Position numbers and translations under genes: made by a program. Below, in pieces: positions 1 to 7,900 of a DNA stretch of 8,539 nucleotides. Under the pieces are notes generated by a model that did not search any database, had not been told where the DNA came from, and saw only the letters and a list, made by a program, of their open reading frames with translations. Position 1 is the stretch's first letter, and each line of letters begins with the position of its first letter. Source of the stretch: Candidatus Zixiibacteriota bacterium (lineage in GTDB: Bacteria; Zixibacteria; MSB-5A5; GN15; FEB-12). Location of the stretch: positions 1 through 8,539 of the forward strand of contig JADFLZ010000073.1 in the NCBI GenBank assembly GCA_022564135.1, in the 5' to 3' direction.

Positions 1-6
1 AAAGTA

Positions 7-765
7 TTAGTTGATGCGCAGGCCGAGTTTCTTTTTCTCTGACATCTGCTGATACCACTTAAACGCCAGCGGATTGCCGTCGAATGAATGTACAGCTGTG
101 ATTCCTTTTTTATAGGCCCAGTTTAATGCTTTCTGATAAAAACGGTTCATCTGACTTGCCGCTGGTTCAGGCAGCAGCTCGCTGACTGCACTGTATGCCG
201 CCGGTTCTCTGAGTATCCCCGAAGGAGTGCCGTCGCTTAATTTTTCAATTCTGCCGCCTGCGGGATCTTTTGTTTTCGAATTAATTCCTGCTGACGTCAG
301 GGCTTGGCTGTTGACCCAGGCCGTATGCTGGTCTTTGGTAAACATTATGGCAGGCCGTCCGCCGCTGACTTTGTCCAGCATGAATTTATCCGGCTCAATT
401 CGTTTTTTGAAAAAGTCGACCGAGTAGCCCTCGCCTACCACCCATTCATTTTTTTTAAGCGTCGCGGCAAAAGTTTTAATTTTGCTGAGGCACTTTTCAA
501 GCGAGTCCAGACCATCAAGCGAAACTTTACAAAACGACTGAGCAAAATAGTGAAAATGAGTATGGGCATCGACAAACCCCGGCACTATGGTCTTTTTCTT
601 CAGATCGATTTTAGAAAAGTTTTTGAATCGTGGGTCTTGCTGCAGGTTATCTCCGACGGCTACTATGAGTCTTTTGTCCAGCGCCATTGAATTGACTACT
701 TGATTGTTAAACTGGGTGTAGATTCTGGCGTTATATAAAAGAACTTTATTTTTCAAAGTTTTCAC
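7..765 (-). CDS. YtcJ-like metal-dependent amidohydrolase, truncated at an in-frame TAA
   Basis: The protein belongs to the amidohydrolase superfamily (Amidohydro_3/YtcJ type), metal-dependent hydrolases of amide or related bonds; the substrate is unknown. Seen here are an N-terminal beta-sandwich part (about 1-60), then TIVPGFVDAHTHFH with the metal-binding DxHxH (D66, H68, H70). These are followed by NEWVVGEGY (106-114), DQHTAWVNSQAL (145-156), DPAGGRIEKLSDGTPSGILRE (167-187, with G171 and G179) and GITAVHSFDG (221-230). Related proteins are about 500-560 residues, but this one stops after 252, at LGLRIN, in the middle of the TIM barrel. The two codons after the TAA still read Tyr-Phe before the window ends. 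It may therefore be a pseudogene, a sequencing error, or a real short product. The start given is GTG at 763-765; TTG at 754-756 has a better RBS. The gene overlaps selB by 20 bp. There is no visible functional tie to selenium. Confidence 0.75.
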   Translation of the reverse strand: MKTLKNKVLLYNARIYTQFNNQVVNSMALDKRLIVAVGDNLQQDPRFKNFSKIDLKKKTIVPGFVDAHTHFHYFAQSFCKVSLDGLDSLEKCLSKIKTFAATLKKNEWVVGEGYSVDFFKKRIEPDKFMLDKVSGGRPAIMFTKDQHTAWVNSQALTSAGINSKTKDPAGGRIEKLSDGTPSGILREPAAYSAVSELLPEPAASQMNRFYQKALNWAYKKGITAVHSFDGNPLAFKWYQQMSEKKKLGLRIN

Positions 766-2635
766 CTTTTACTCGTATGTCTCCCTGACGGCGTGTAATT
801 TTCAACCTGTCGGTTTCTTCTAAAATCGGAATTGAATACTTCCGGGAGAAGCTGAATTTGTCGCGAAGGTCTGTCACTTTAAGTTCACTCTTATTATTTA
901 AGCACTCTCTTATAAACTCTAATATCTGTCTCCAGGCATCGTTAGCAAAGAGAAACTCCGAGCCGCATTTGTGAGCGCTGTTATTGTCTAATATATACCT
1001 GATTGCCTGGCGATAACTGCTCCCTTTTGAAGCAATATCTGCCAGCCTCGGCGGAGCAAACGGCTTCTCGCTCAGCATATTCATGATATCATCAAAAGCT
1101 GCCCGAATTTTCCCTTCGGGTCCGGCCTGGCGGTTTACTAAATTATATTTTTCCCTTTCTTCGCTAAGCATATTTTGAGTTACCAAATAGTTTAAGATTA
1201 CTCTGGTTTTTTCTTCGCCAATTCTCAGCAGTTGTTCGATTTGTTCGATGGTTAAGCCTGTTACATGGGAGTTTTCTTTCAAGAACTTTTCTATTTTGAT
1301 TATAGTTTCTTTACTTATCTTTTCGAATGTACCGGTTTCAAATATGTAGTCACCTATCTGGCCGCACTTTTTAGCGTTCAGCAGTTTTTCAAGCTCTGAT
1401 TTTATTTTGCCGGCCCCAAAAGACGACTGCACTAACAACTCTTTTGGTTTTAACATGTTTTCTTTTGACAACTCTGAGAGGATTATCTTATCAAGCTGCC
1501 AATCGGTTCTTAAGTCTAAATAACTAAATTGTTCCAGTTCTTTTTGGCGAGGGAACTTCCTGACATGGTCGATGACAATTCCGCCGCCAAGAGAGAGCAT
1601 AGGAGTTGGCAGGCGTATTATAAAATGGTCGCCCAGCAGAGCGTACACGGGGTCGTCCGGTTTAAAGAATACTGTGCCCGAGCTGCCGGGATTAATTTGC
1701 TTGTCTTTGAAAATTCGGATCTCTCCCTGACATTCGGTCGTGCCTGTAATGAATGTCAGCCGTCTTCTGCTGCTCAGACTAAGTGGTGAGTTTTTGAGAA
1801 CTTCTAGGCGGAGCACCAGTACCGGGTTTTCTTTGAAATGCGACAGGTTTTTCTCTGCAATCAGCACCCGGCCTCGCTGCAGTTCGTCTTTGTCTGTTCC
1901 GGTTAATGAGATGGCAGTTCTTTGTCCCGGGCTGGCTTTTTCTACGTCTTTGCTGTTAGACTGCAGTGAACGAATTTTTGCTTTTTTGAGAGATGGCCAG
2001 ATTGAAAGCGTTTGTCCGGTCGCAAAGCAGCCGCCTTTAAGTGTGCCTGTGACAACTGTTCCGAAGCCTTTGCTCATAAAGGCGCGGTCAATATAGAGCC
2101 TGGCCTTGTCTATGTCTCTTTCGCGGGAGATTGTTTGGGGCAGGCGGTCAAGTTCTTTTTTTAGCTTATCAAAACCGTTGCCTGTTTCAGCTGAAACTTC
2201 AATTATCGGAGAGTCTTTTAAGAACGAATCTTTTACTTTTTCTTTGATATCGCTTTTTAGAATTTCGAGCCAGTCGGTTTCTGCAAGGTCCGATTTATTG
2301 ATCACAATAATGCCGCTTGAAACACCAAGAAGCCTGATAATCTGAAAATGCTCTTCGCTTTGAGGCATCCAGCCGTCATCGGCCGCAATTACCAGCAGAA
2401 CAGCATCAATACCGCTGGCGCCTGAGATCATGTTTCTTATGAATCTTTCGTGACCGGGCACATCAACAAGTGCAATAGTCTGATTGTCGGCTGTCTGGTA
2501 GAATGCAAATCCGAGGTCAATAGTCATTCCCCGTGCTTTTTCTTCGGGCAGACGGTCGGGGTCGGTGCCGGTCAGCCTTTTTACAATGGCTGATTTACCA
2601 TGGTCGATATGTCCGGCAGTGCCTACTACTAACAT
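746..2635 (-). CDS. selB: Selenocysteine-specific translation elongation factor SelB
   Basis: SelB is a GTPase that carries Sec-tRNA(Sec) to the ribosome and binds the SECIS hairpin of selenoprotein mRNAs, so that UGA is read as selenocysteine. Its 629 residues match bacterial SelB length. The GTPase motifs are all intact: G1 GHIDHGKS (8-15), G2 RGMTIDLGF (35-43), G3 DVPGHE (58-63), G4 NKSD (113-116) and G5 SAE (148-150). RAFMSKGFGTVVTGTL (184-199) marks domain II, and domain III runs to about residue 357. The remainder, from about 378, is a set of winged-helix domains. The last contains SRKYSIPILEETDR and TRRQGDIRVKG, which are characteristic of the RNA-binding C-terminus. The ATG start directly precedes the G domain and is well placed, although no strong Shine-Dalgarno precedes it. 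selA lies 10 bp upstream. The 3' end overlaps the amidohydrolase gene by 20 bp, and the stop is TAA. Confidence 0.97.
   Translation of the reverse strand: MLVVGTAGHIDHGKSAIVKRLTGTDPDRLPEEKARGMTIDLGFAFYQTADNQTIALVDVPGHERFIRNMISGASGIDAVLLVIAADDGWMPQSEEHFQIIRLLGVSSGIIVINKSDLAETDWLEILKSDIKEKVKDSFLKDSPIIEVSAETGNGFDKLKKELDRLPQTISRERDIDKARLYIDRAFMSKGFGTVVTGTLKGGCFATGQTLSIWPSLKKAKIRSLQSNSKDVEKASPGQRTAISLTGTDKDELQRGRVLIAEKNLSHFKENPVLVLRLEVLKNSPLSLSSRRRLTFITGTTECQGEIRIFKDKQINPGSSGTVFFKPDDPVYALLGDHFIIRLPTPMLSLGGGIVIDHVRKFPRQKELEQFSYLDLRTDWQLDKIILSELSKENMLKPKELLVQSSFGAGKIKSELEKLLNAKKCGQIGDYIFETGTFEKISKETIIKIEKFLKENSHVTGLTIEQIEQLLRIGEEKTRVILNYLVTQNMLSEEREKYNLVNRQAGPEGKIRAAFDDIMNMLSEKPFAPPRLADIASKGSSYRQAIRYILDNNSAHKCGSEFLFANDAWRQILEFIRECLNNKSELKVTDLRDKFSFSRKYSIPILEETDRLKITRRQGDIRVKGENFEK
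757..768 (-). promoter_or_regulatory. Shine-Dalgarno-like AAAGGTG favouring a TTG start of the amidohydrolase
   Basis: On the coding strand the sequence AAAGGTG AAAACT TTG places a purine-rich AAGGTG six bases before a TTG (754-756), which is codon 4 of the frame opened by the GTG at 763-765. The GTG itself is part of this AAGGTG, and its own nearest upstream candidate, GGGAG, lies 15 bases away. The spacing therefore supports TTG as the real start, giving a protein shorter by three residues. The site lies inside the 3' end of selB. Confidence 0.4.
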
Positions 2636-2645
2636 AGCTATGCTG

Positions 2646-4022
2646 CTATTTCAGAATCTGTTGTAATGATTTTGTAAGAAGGTCGAGTTCGCTCTGGTCG
2701 ACTGCTTTTAAATCGACTATCAGCCTGTCGTTTTCAATTCGGGCTATTACCGGCGGCTTCATTGAACGAAGTTTTTTGAGCAGCTTTGTGGCCGGAAAAT
2801 CCTGTGAAAAGATTAAACTTACCGAAGGCAGCTCGGTTTCCGGCAGGCCGCCCCCGCCTAAAAAAGTTGTGGTAGCTTCGGCAGACAGACCGGTCGGATG
2901 CCCCAGCTGTTTGATTATCGATTTGGCTCTGTTATATAATTCGGATTCCGTAACAGCCAGAAGCTGCCAGATTTTGATATTTTCCTGATAGCTGTTATCC
3001 AGATAAGCTTTGAATATTCTCTCCAAAATCAGAAACGTTATTTTATCAACTCTGACAGCTCTAAATAGTGGATTGCTTTTGATCTTATCTACCAGTTCTT
3101 TTTTGCCGACAATAAGACCCGCCTGCACTCCGCCCAGCATTTTGTCTCCCGAGAAACAGGTCAAATGTGCGCCATCACGAACAGATTGCTGGACAGTTGG
3201 TTCATTATGCCCAAAAAGTTTTTTCGTGGAAAAAAGGGCGCCGCTGCCGAGGTCATTTACCAATATAAGTTCGTTTTGTCCGGCTATTTGTGCCAGTTCT
3301 TTGGCGGAAACTTCTTTTGTAAAACCTGACAGCTGAAAATTACTGCGATGGACTTTGAGAATAATTTTGCTGCTTTTATCAATCGCCTGAGAGTAGTCGT
3401 CGGTGGTAGTAATATTAGTAGCGCCGATTTCTGTGAGTTTGGCGCCGGAGCGTTTGAGAATTTCTGGTATGCGAAATCCTCCGCCAATCTGAACCATTTC
3501 CCCGCGCGACAAAATAACACTTTTACGCAAGGCCAACGTATTTAGAATTATAAACAAAGCAGCCGCGCAGTTATTAACTACAGCGGCGCTTTCGGCACCG
3601 GAGAGCTGCGCCAGATATTGTTCACAGGCTTCACCTCTTTTTCCGCGACTTCCTGTTTCTAAATCGAATTCGAGATTGCTATATCCGGCTAAGCTCTCCT
3701 GAATTTCTTTTAGCACAGCTTCACCCAGTGGCGCCCGGCCAAGATTGGTATGCAGCGGTATGCCGGTGGCGTTAATGACGCGGCATATTTCTTTTTTTGA
3801 CCTCACTTTTAGATTCTTAATTATCATCTTGACTAACACGGCCTGAGTCAGCGTTTGTTTGTTAGCTTTAAACTGCTGCTTAGCCTGTGCGATAGTAGCC
3901 TGAATAACAGCTGTCGCTACCGGCCTGGGCAGCTTCTCTAGCTGTAGTGCCAGACTCTTGGACTGCAGCAGTTTTTCCACAGCCGGAAAATCGCTGAGTT
4001 TTTTTATTTCCTGGGCGGCCAT
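2646..4022 (-). CDS. selA: L-seryl-tRNA(Sec) selenium transferase (selenocysteine synthase)
   Basis: SelA is a cytoplasmic PLP enzyme, a homodecamer in bacteria, that converts Ser-tRNA(Sec) to Sec-tRNA(Sec) using selenophosphate. The 458-residue length is normal for the family. The N-terminal tRNA-recognition region covers roughly residues 1-75. Next come INATGIPLHTNLGRAPL (83-99), YSNLEFDLETGSRGKRG (114-130), SRGEMVQIGGGFRIPEI (172-188), NDLGSG (256-261, D257 probably near the PLP ring), and SGDKMLGGVQAG (291-302), with K294 as the Schiff-base lysine. Most family members I recall have Pro where V299 stands here. The ATG start lies 19 bp inside the cyclase gene and has no clear Shine-Dalgarno, so translational coupling to the upstream gene is plausible. 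No other ATG occurs before codon 66, and the start fits known SelA N-termini. It ends in TAG, 10 bp before selB, as expected for a selAB operon. Confidence 0.96.
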   Translation of the reverse strand: MAAQEIKKLSDFPAVEKLLQSKSLALQLEKLPRPVATAVIQATIAQAKQQFKANKQTLTQAVLVKMIIKNLKVRSKKEICRVINATGIPLHTNLGRAPLGEAVLKEIQESLAGYSNLEFDLETGSRGKRGEACEQYLAQLSGAESAAVVNNCAAALFIILNTLALRKSVILSRGEMVQIGGGFRIPEILKRSGAKLTEIGATNITTTDDYSQAIDKSSKIILKVHRSNFQLSGFTKEVSAKELAQIAGQNELILVNDLGSGALFSTKKLFGHNEPTVQQSVRDGAHLTCFSGDKMLGGVQAGLIVGKKELVDKIKSNPLFRAVRVDKITFLILERIFKAYLDNSYQENIKIWQLLAVTESELYNRAKSIIKQLGHPTGLSAEATTTFLGGGGLPETELPSVSLIFSQDFPATKLLKKLRSMKPPVIARIENDRLIVDLKAVDQSELDLLTKSLQQILK

Positions 4023-4942
4023 AATTGCGGATTGTAAATTATATGAGCTAATACTTTCCCGATATTTCCTAATGACTCAGGCGAACATTTGTCAACCGTA
4101 TCCTGGTCAGTATGCCACCATTTGTAATCGAAGTCTATAATGTCAACTGCCGGCAGACCGCTTGTTACCAGTGGAATATGATCATCAAGCACAGTGTGCC
4201 GGGTAGTATCAATAAAAGAGGTAACGCCAAGCTCAGCGGCGGCTTTCCAGATCATATCATTGAGTTCGGGGTGATGAGTTTCTGAGAAAATTTCGCGATA
4301 GAATTCCTGATTCTTGTCGCCAACCATGTCTATCACAATTGCGAAACGGTATTTCCCTCTGATACCTCTGCGGGCAAACTCTGAAGAACCCAACAAGTAG
4401 TATTCGTTATCACCCGATTTCCCCCAGTCTTCGCCATCGACCAGTACAATTTCAACTGAATGCTCCGGCCGATTTTTGGCCAGCATGTTAGCCAGTTCCA
4501 TTAGCACAGCAACTCCCGAGGCGCCGTCATTGGCACCGGGAATTGGTTCATCAGAGATATTCGGTCTGGTGGGATAGTCGGTTCGGGGTCGAGTGTCCCA
4601 GTGGGCCATCAAAAGAATCCGCTCGGGTTTTGCAGAGCTGCCTTCAATAGTCGCAATTATATTAACCAGAGGCAGCTGAGTTTTTGAGTAGGGATCAAAA
4701 AAATCGAATTCTTGAAATCTTGGTTTTATTCCCAGCTCTGTAAAGTGCCTGGCAAGGTACTCTTTGCATTTTTGCCACTCACTGCTGCCGGGAACACGCG
4801 GGCCAAATTCTACCTGTTTGACCAGATATTCAAAAGCTCTGGAGCTGTCAAACCTGGGAACTTCTACCGACTTTTTATTACAAGACAATGTCATTATTAA
4901 GATTAGATTGAATACAATTATTAAACTGGCCTGGATTTTCAT
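4004..4942 (-). CDS. Glutaminyl-peptide cyclotransferase-like M28 family lipoprotein
   Basis: The protein probably converts N-terminal glutamine of exported proteins to pyroglutamate in the periplasm, using one zinc ion. It has 312 residues. It begins with a basic residue, a hydrophobic segment and a lipobox, MTLSC, which predicts signal peptidase II cleavage before Cys21. The M28 fold then follows: AHWDTRP (113-119), GANDGASGV (137-144) with likely zinc ligand D139, DGED (169-172) with likely general base E171 and zinc ligand D172, VIDMVGD (203-209), DDHIP (253-257), and WWHT (275-278) with likely zinc ligand H277. The DDHIP and WHT motifs separate glutaminyl cyclases from M28 aminopeptidases, and DMVGDKNQEFYRE resembles Bacteroidota members. 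The ATG start is set by the signal peptide. The 3' end overlaps selA by 19 bp. An aminopeptidase role remains possible but is less likely. Confidence 0.85.
   Translation of the reverse strand: MKIQASLIIVFNLILIMTLSCNKKSVEVPRFDSSRAFEYLVKQVEFGPRVPGSSEWQKCKEYLARHFTELGIKPRFQEFDFFDPYSKTQLPLVNIIATIEGSSAKPERILLMAHWDTRPRTDYPTRPNISDEPIPGANDGASGVAVLMELANMLAKNRPEHSVEIVLVDGEDWGKSGDNEYYLLGSSEFARRGIRGKYRFAIVIDMVGDKNQEFYREIFSETHHPELNDMIWKAAAELGVTSFIDTTRHTVLDDHIPLVTSGLPAVDIIDFDYKWWHTDQDTVDKCSPESLGNIGKVLAHIIYNPQLWPPRK
4881..4942 (-). other. Lipoprotein signal peptide (SPase II type) of the cyclase
   Basis: The first 20 residues of the cyclase consist of MKIQ, a hydrophobic core rich in Leu, Ile and Val, and a lipobox LS before Cys21 (the segment includes the first base pair of that codon). 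Cys21 would be lipidated, and the mature protein begins CNKKSVEV. The residue after Cys is Asn, not Asp, so a simple inner-membrane retention signal of the E. coli type is absent. No clear Bacteroidota surface-export motif is visible, so a periplasm-facing anchor is the simplest reading. Confidence 0.75.
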
Positions 4943-4987
4943 CGGTTCAATTACCTGGTAAGAAAGAAAATAGTCAACCGTTAAATC
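4943..4987 (-). promoter_or_regulatory. 45-bp spacer between sprA and the cyclase gene, with weak RBS and palindrome
   Basis: This is the longest non-coding stretch in the window. On the coding strand it carries an AGGT, a weak Shine-Dalgarno candidate 10 bases before the cyclase ATG. That AGGT overlaps the short palindrome TTACC-A-GGTAA (4951-4961). An outer CGGTT/AACCG pair (4943-4947 with 4976-4980) could enclose it. I see no convincing -35/-10 promoter and no stem followed by a T-run, so read-through from sprA into the cyclase gene is likely. The secondary structure is too short to be called a regulatory element with confidence. Confidence 0.3.
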
Positions 4988-7900
4988 CTAAAAACGAATT
5001 TCCATCCATATTTGTATCTGTCTGACATGGCTCTTGCGGCCAGACTTGGCATCGTTTGTATCTTGCCAGACCCCCGATAACCCGCCCCTTATTTGCCTGC
5101 TGAATGAATAGGAGATCGTTGGACGCACAGAAAAATCTGATTTGTCCAGCGAGTTAGTGAACGCACATGTATCGCATTTCCTTGTTTCGCTGTTGTTAGC
5201 GCTATACTTAAACGTCAAGTCAATATTAACTGTTGATGTGAATTTCAGGCGGCCGAAAATAGGAATCCTAATTCCGCCGGGAGAAGAGAAAGTATATTTG
5301 GTGGTTGCCGCAATTGTTTTACGATCTGAATTGGTCTCTGACTGAAACTTGCCGTCTCCCGTACTCCTCTTTACGGATTCCTCGGTGCTATGGGTGTATG
5401 AACCAGAGAGGGATAACGAACGCCACAACTTAAAGTTTATTGACAACAAGGGACTGAAACTTAACGAGGTAGATTTCGCGACGTCAAATCTACCATTGAT
5501 ATCAGTAGTTTTCTGTTCCCTCCTGCTAAAACCCGTCCTTGGTGAAAAAATACCTATCATCTTGTTTACCGGGCCCTTGATAAGGGGCAGCGACTTAAAC
5601 TTTGAAATCCTGATAGACAAATCCGGCCAGTTGGTAGTACGAGTACGATAAAGAGGTCCTTGTTTTATTAAATCGAGGTTTTCAGAACGGCTAAATTTGA
5701 CTGTGGTCTGAATTCCGCCAAAAAGTCCAAATCCGGAATTTAGGTTATATGATTGGGATTCACTCGAAGATGCTGCACGCGTGTCCGCGCTGCTTGTCAG
5801 GATATCTTTATTGCGTTCTACTCCGAAGCGGTACATAAATCCGGGGCGCTCCAGCATTCCCGGCACAAAGTTATTGAATCCTCTATTGTAATTGTAATTA
5901 ATCGGCTCTATCCAGCCTGTCAAAAAATTCAGTAATGCTTTTGGCTTTGAAACAAGCGAGGAAAATATTGACGGGCCGTCTTTCTTGTTTTTGTCTTCCT
6001 GCTTTTTGTCTTGTTCCTTTTCGTCATTATTTTGGTCTTTCTTCTTGTCTTTGGAGGTTTCGTCATCGGGTACATTTATTGTCCGGCGCCCGCCCCGTTG
6101 TCTGAAGCCCCGCCGACTACCGCCAGTTTGTGCACTTTTTGAGAACAACGCCCTGTGATTAAAGGTGCCGCCCATACCCCAGCCCTGAGTAAGAGTCGAA
6201 CGGCGCGTCTGTGAGCTGCGGTCCAGATTATCATTATATGTGGCATCAAAGCTGTAGGTCCCGGTCAGCCAGGATAACAGTTTCGGGTCGTACTTAAGAT
6301 TAAATCTCTGCCGGTATGTAGTTTCTATGCCAAGTTTAAAATCTTTGGGTGAAAGAACGATATTTATATTATTGACGTCTGTTAAGTCTCTCTTGGTACT
6401 GTAGTTGAAACTGGTTGTAAGATTATCAAAGAAATTGTATCTGACATCAATGCCGCCGGAGAAATCCCGCGATGCAGATGATGTGAGATTCCGGTTAATA
6501 TCTTCTGTTATCCTTAGAGTCCTACTGTATGCAGCTGACAGTCTCCAGCTCTTCGGGTACAGCGACAATTTGGAACCACTGAGTTTTTTAACAAAGGGTA
6601 TCCATTTGGTCCAGAAAAACAGAGGGACTGTAGGAACTCTGGTTATGCCCAGATCAAAACCGGACTTTATATTATAGTTCTCTCCAAATGTAAAAGGGGA
6701 GTTTACTGATTCTCCTTTAGTCCTGCTATATGAAAAACTTATAGACTGTCTATTGAGAAATAAATTAAACAAGGGATTCGAGCCTTTTTTACTGAATTTC
6801 TCAGATATCGAAAAAGTCTGAGTCTGACTGATGGTTCTCTCTTTTTGGCGCACCTCCTCTGGCAGGACAACGTCGGATCTGGTCCTTAGCAAAGGCGTCG
6901 TAATACTCTTGGTAAACCTATATGATAACGGAAGTTTGGCCCCCCATGACGGCGGCAAAAATTTGTTAGCATTCATTGACAAGCTAAAACTATAATTTGT
7001 GCTGGTTCTTCCGCTGCCCAGGTTATTGTTGGAGCCTCCCCTGGTAGCGGTCGAGAGTCCCCTGAAAAAAGCATCGCGGCTCTGTACCTGAAAATTATAA
7101 TTAAACAAGTCAGCAATATTGCCCGCAGCTGATAATCTAACAGCAGTACCTGAATTTTTGCGAACATCGGTTACCCGTAGCTCATCCAGCCAGATCTCTC
7201 CATTGACCGGATCTTTAAAAGTGCTGACCAGACCTGCGGAGAAAAAGAGAATTTCATTCAGGTTGGGGTCACCAAACACACGATATTTGTCGTTGAATAT
7301 ATCGACTGCCTTGCTTCTTTGTTCTTTGGGAAAAGTTTTTTGCGCTGAGTCTTTAAACGCAGTTACTTCGTCAAAATCCAGCTCAACCCAGTTGCGCTCA
7401 TCCCATCGCGGATAGAGTTTGGTGTGAAACTCATAGAAGTTGTCAGAATTTGTGCCTAATCTGAAGAAAAAGACAATACTGTCTTGAGTGTCGGCTGCCA
7501 GGCTGTCGTCAATGCCGCCATATACATACATTCGCATCTTTCCATAGCCGGAATAGCGGTCGACTGTAAACAATTGTTTGATAACAAAGCAGGTATCACC
7601 GGGTTGCAAGACGGGGAAACCTAACACAAGTGCAACTCTTGGTTCTGCCACATTGGTAATAGGGTCTACATACGGGTCTACGGGAGGAGGATTCTTTCTG
7701 AAGACACTGTCTTCTTCTTCACTGATTTGAGCCACAAAGAACGAAGTCTGCGGAGTTTTGCCGAAATTTATTGAGTCAACAACAATAATCGAGTCCTGCC
7801 AGTTGGATTGTACAAAGTACCAATCAGCTATTACGACTGTATCTTCTGTATATTCCAGAGTGTCACCCAGTTCACTTTCAAACCATATTCTTACATGACT

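Noticed and set aside
7..9. Stop-codon reassignment or Sec recoding to explain the TAA in the amidohydrolase
   Set aside because: TAA also ends selB and the cyclase gene at positions that match family lengths, so TAA acts as a normal stop here, and Sec uses TGA.
304..690. Plus-strand open frame of 128 codons opposite the amidohydrolase
   Set aside because: It lies wholly antisense to a gene with clear family motifs and shows no recognisable domain of its own.
1740..2096. Plus-strand open frame of 118 codons opposite selB
   Set aside because: It is antisense to the conserved domain II/III region of SelB, with Ser/Arg/Leu-rich composition typical of a shadow frame.
2636..2660. Possible tRNA-Sec or SECIS element near the selA/selB junction
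   Set aside because: The junction is only 10 bp and shows no tRNA-like or hairpin structure of the needed size.
3010..3336. Plus-strand open frame of 108 codons opposite selA
   Set aside because: It mirrors the conserved PLP region of SelA and has no family features.
5349..5651. Plus-strand open frame of 100 codons opposite sprA
   Set aside because: It is antisense to beta-strand coding sequence, with no ribosome-binding site or domain that I can recognise.
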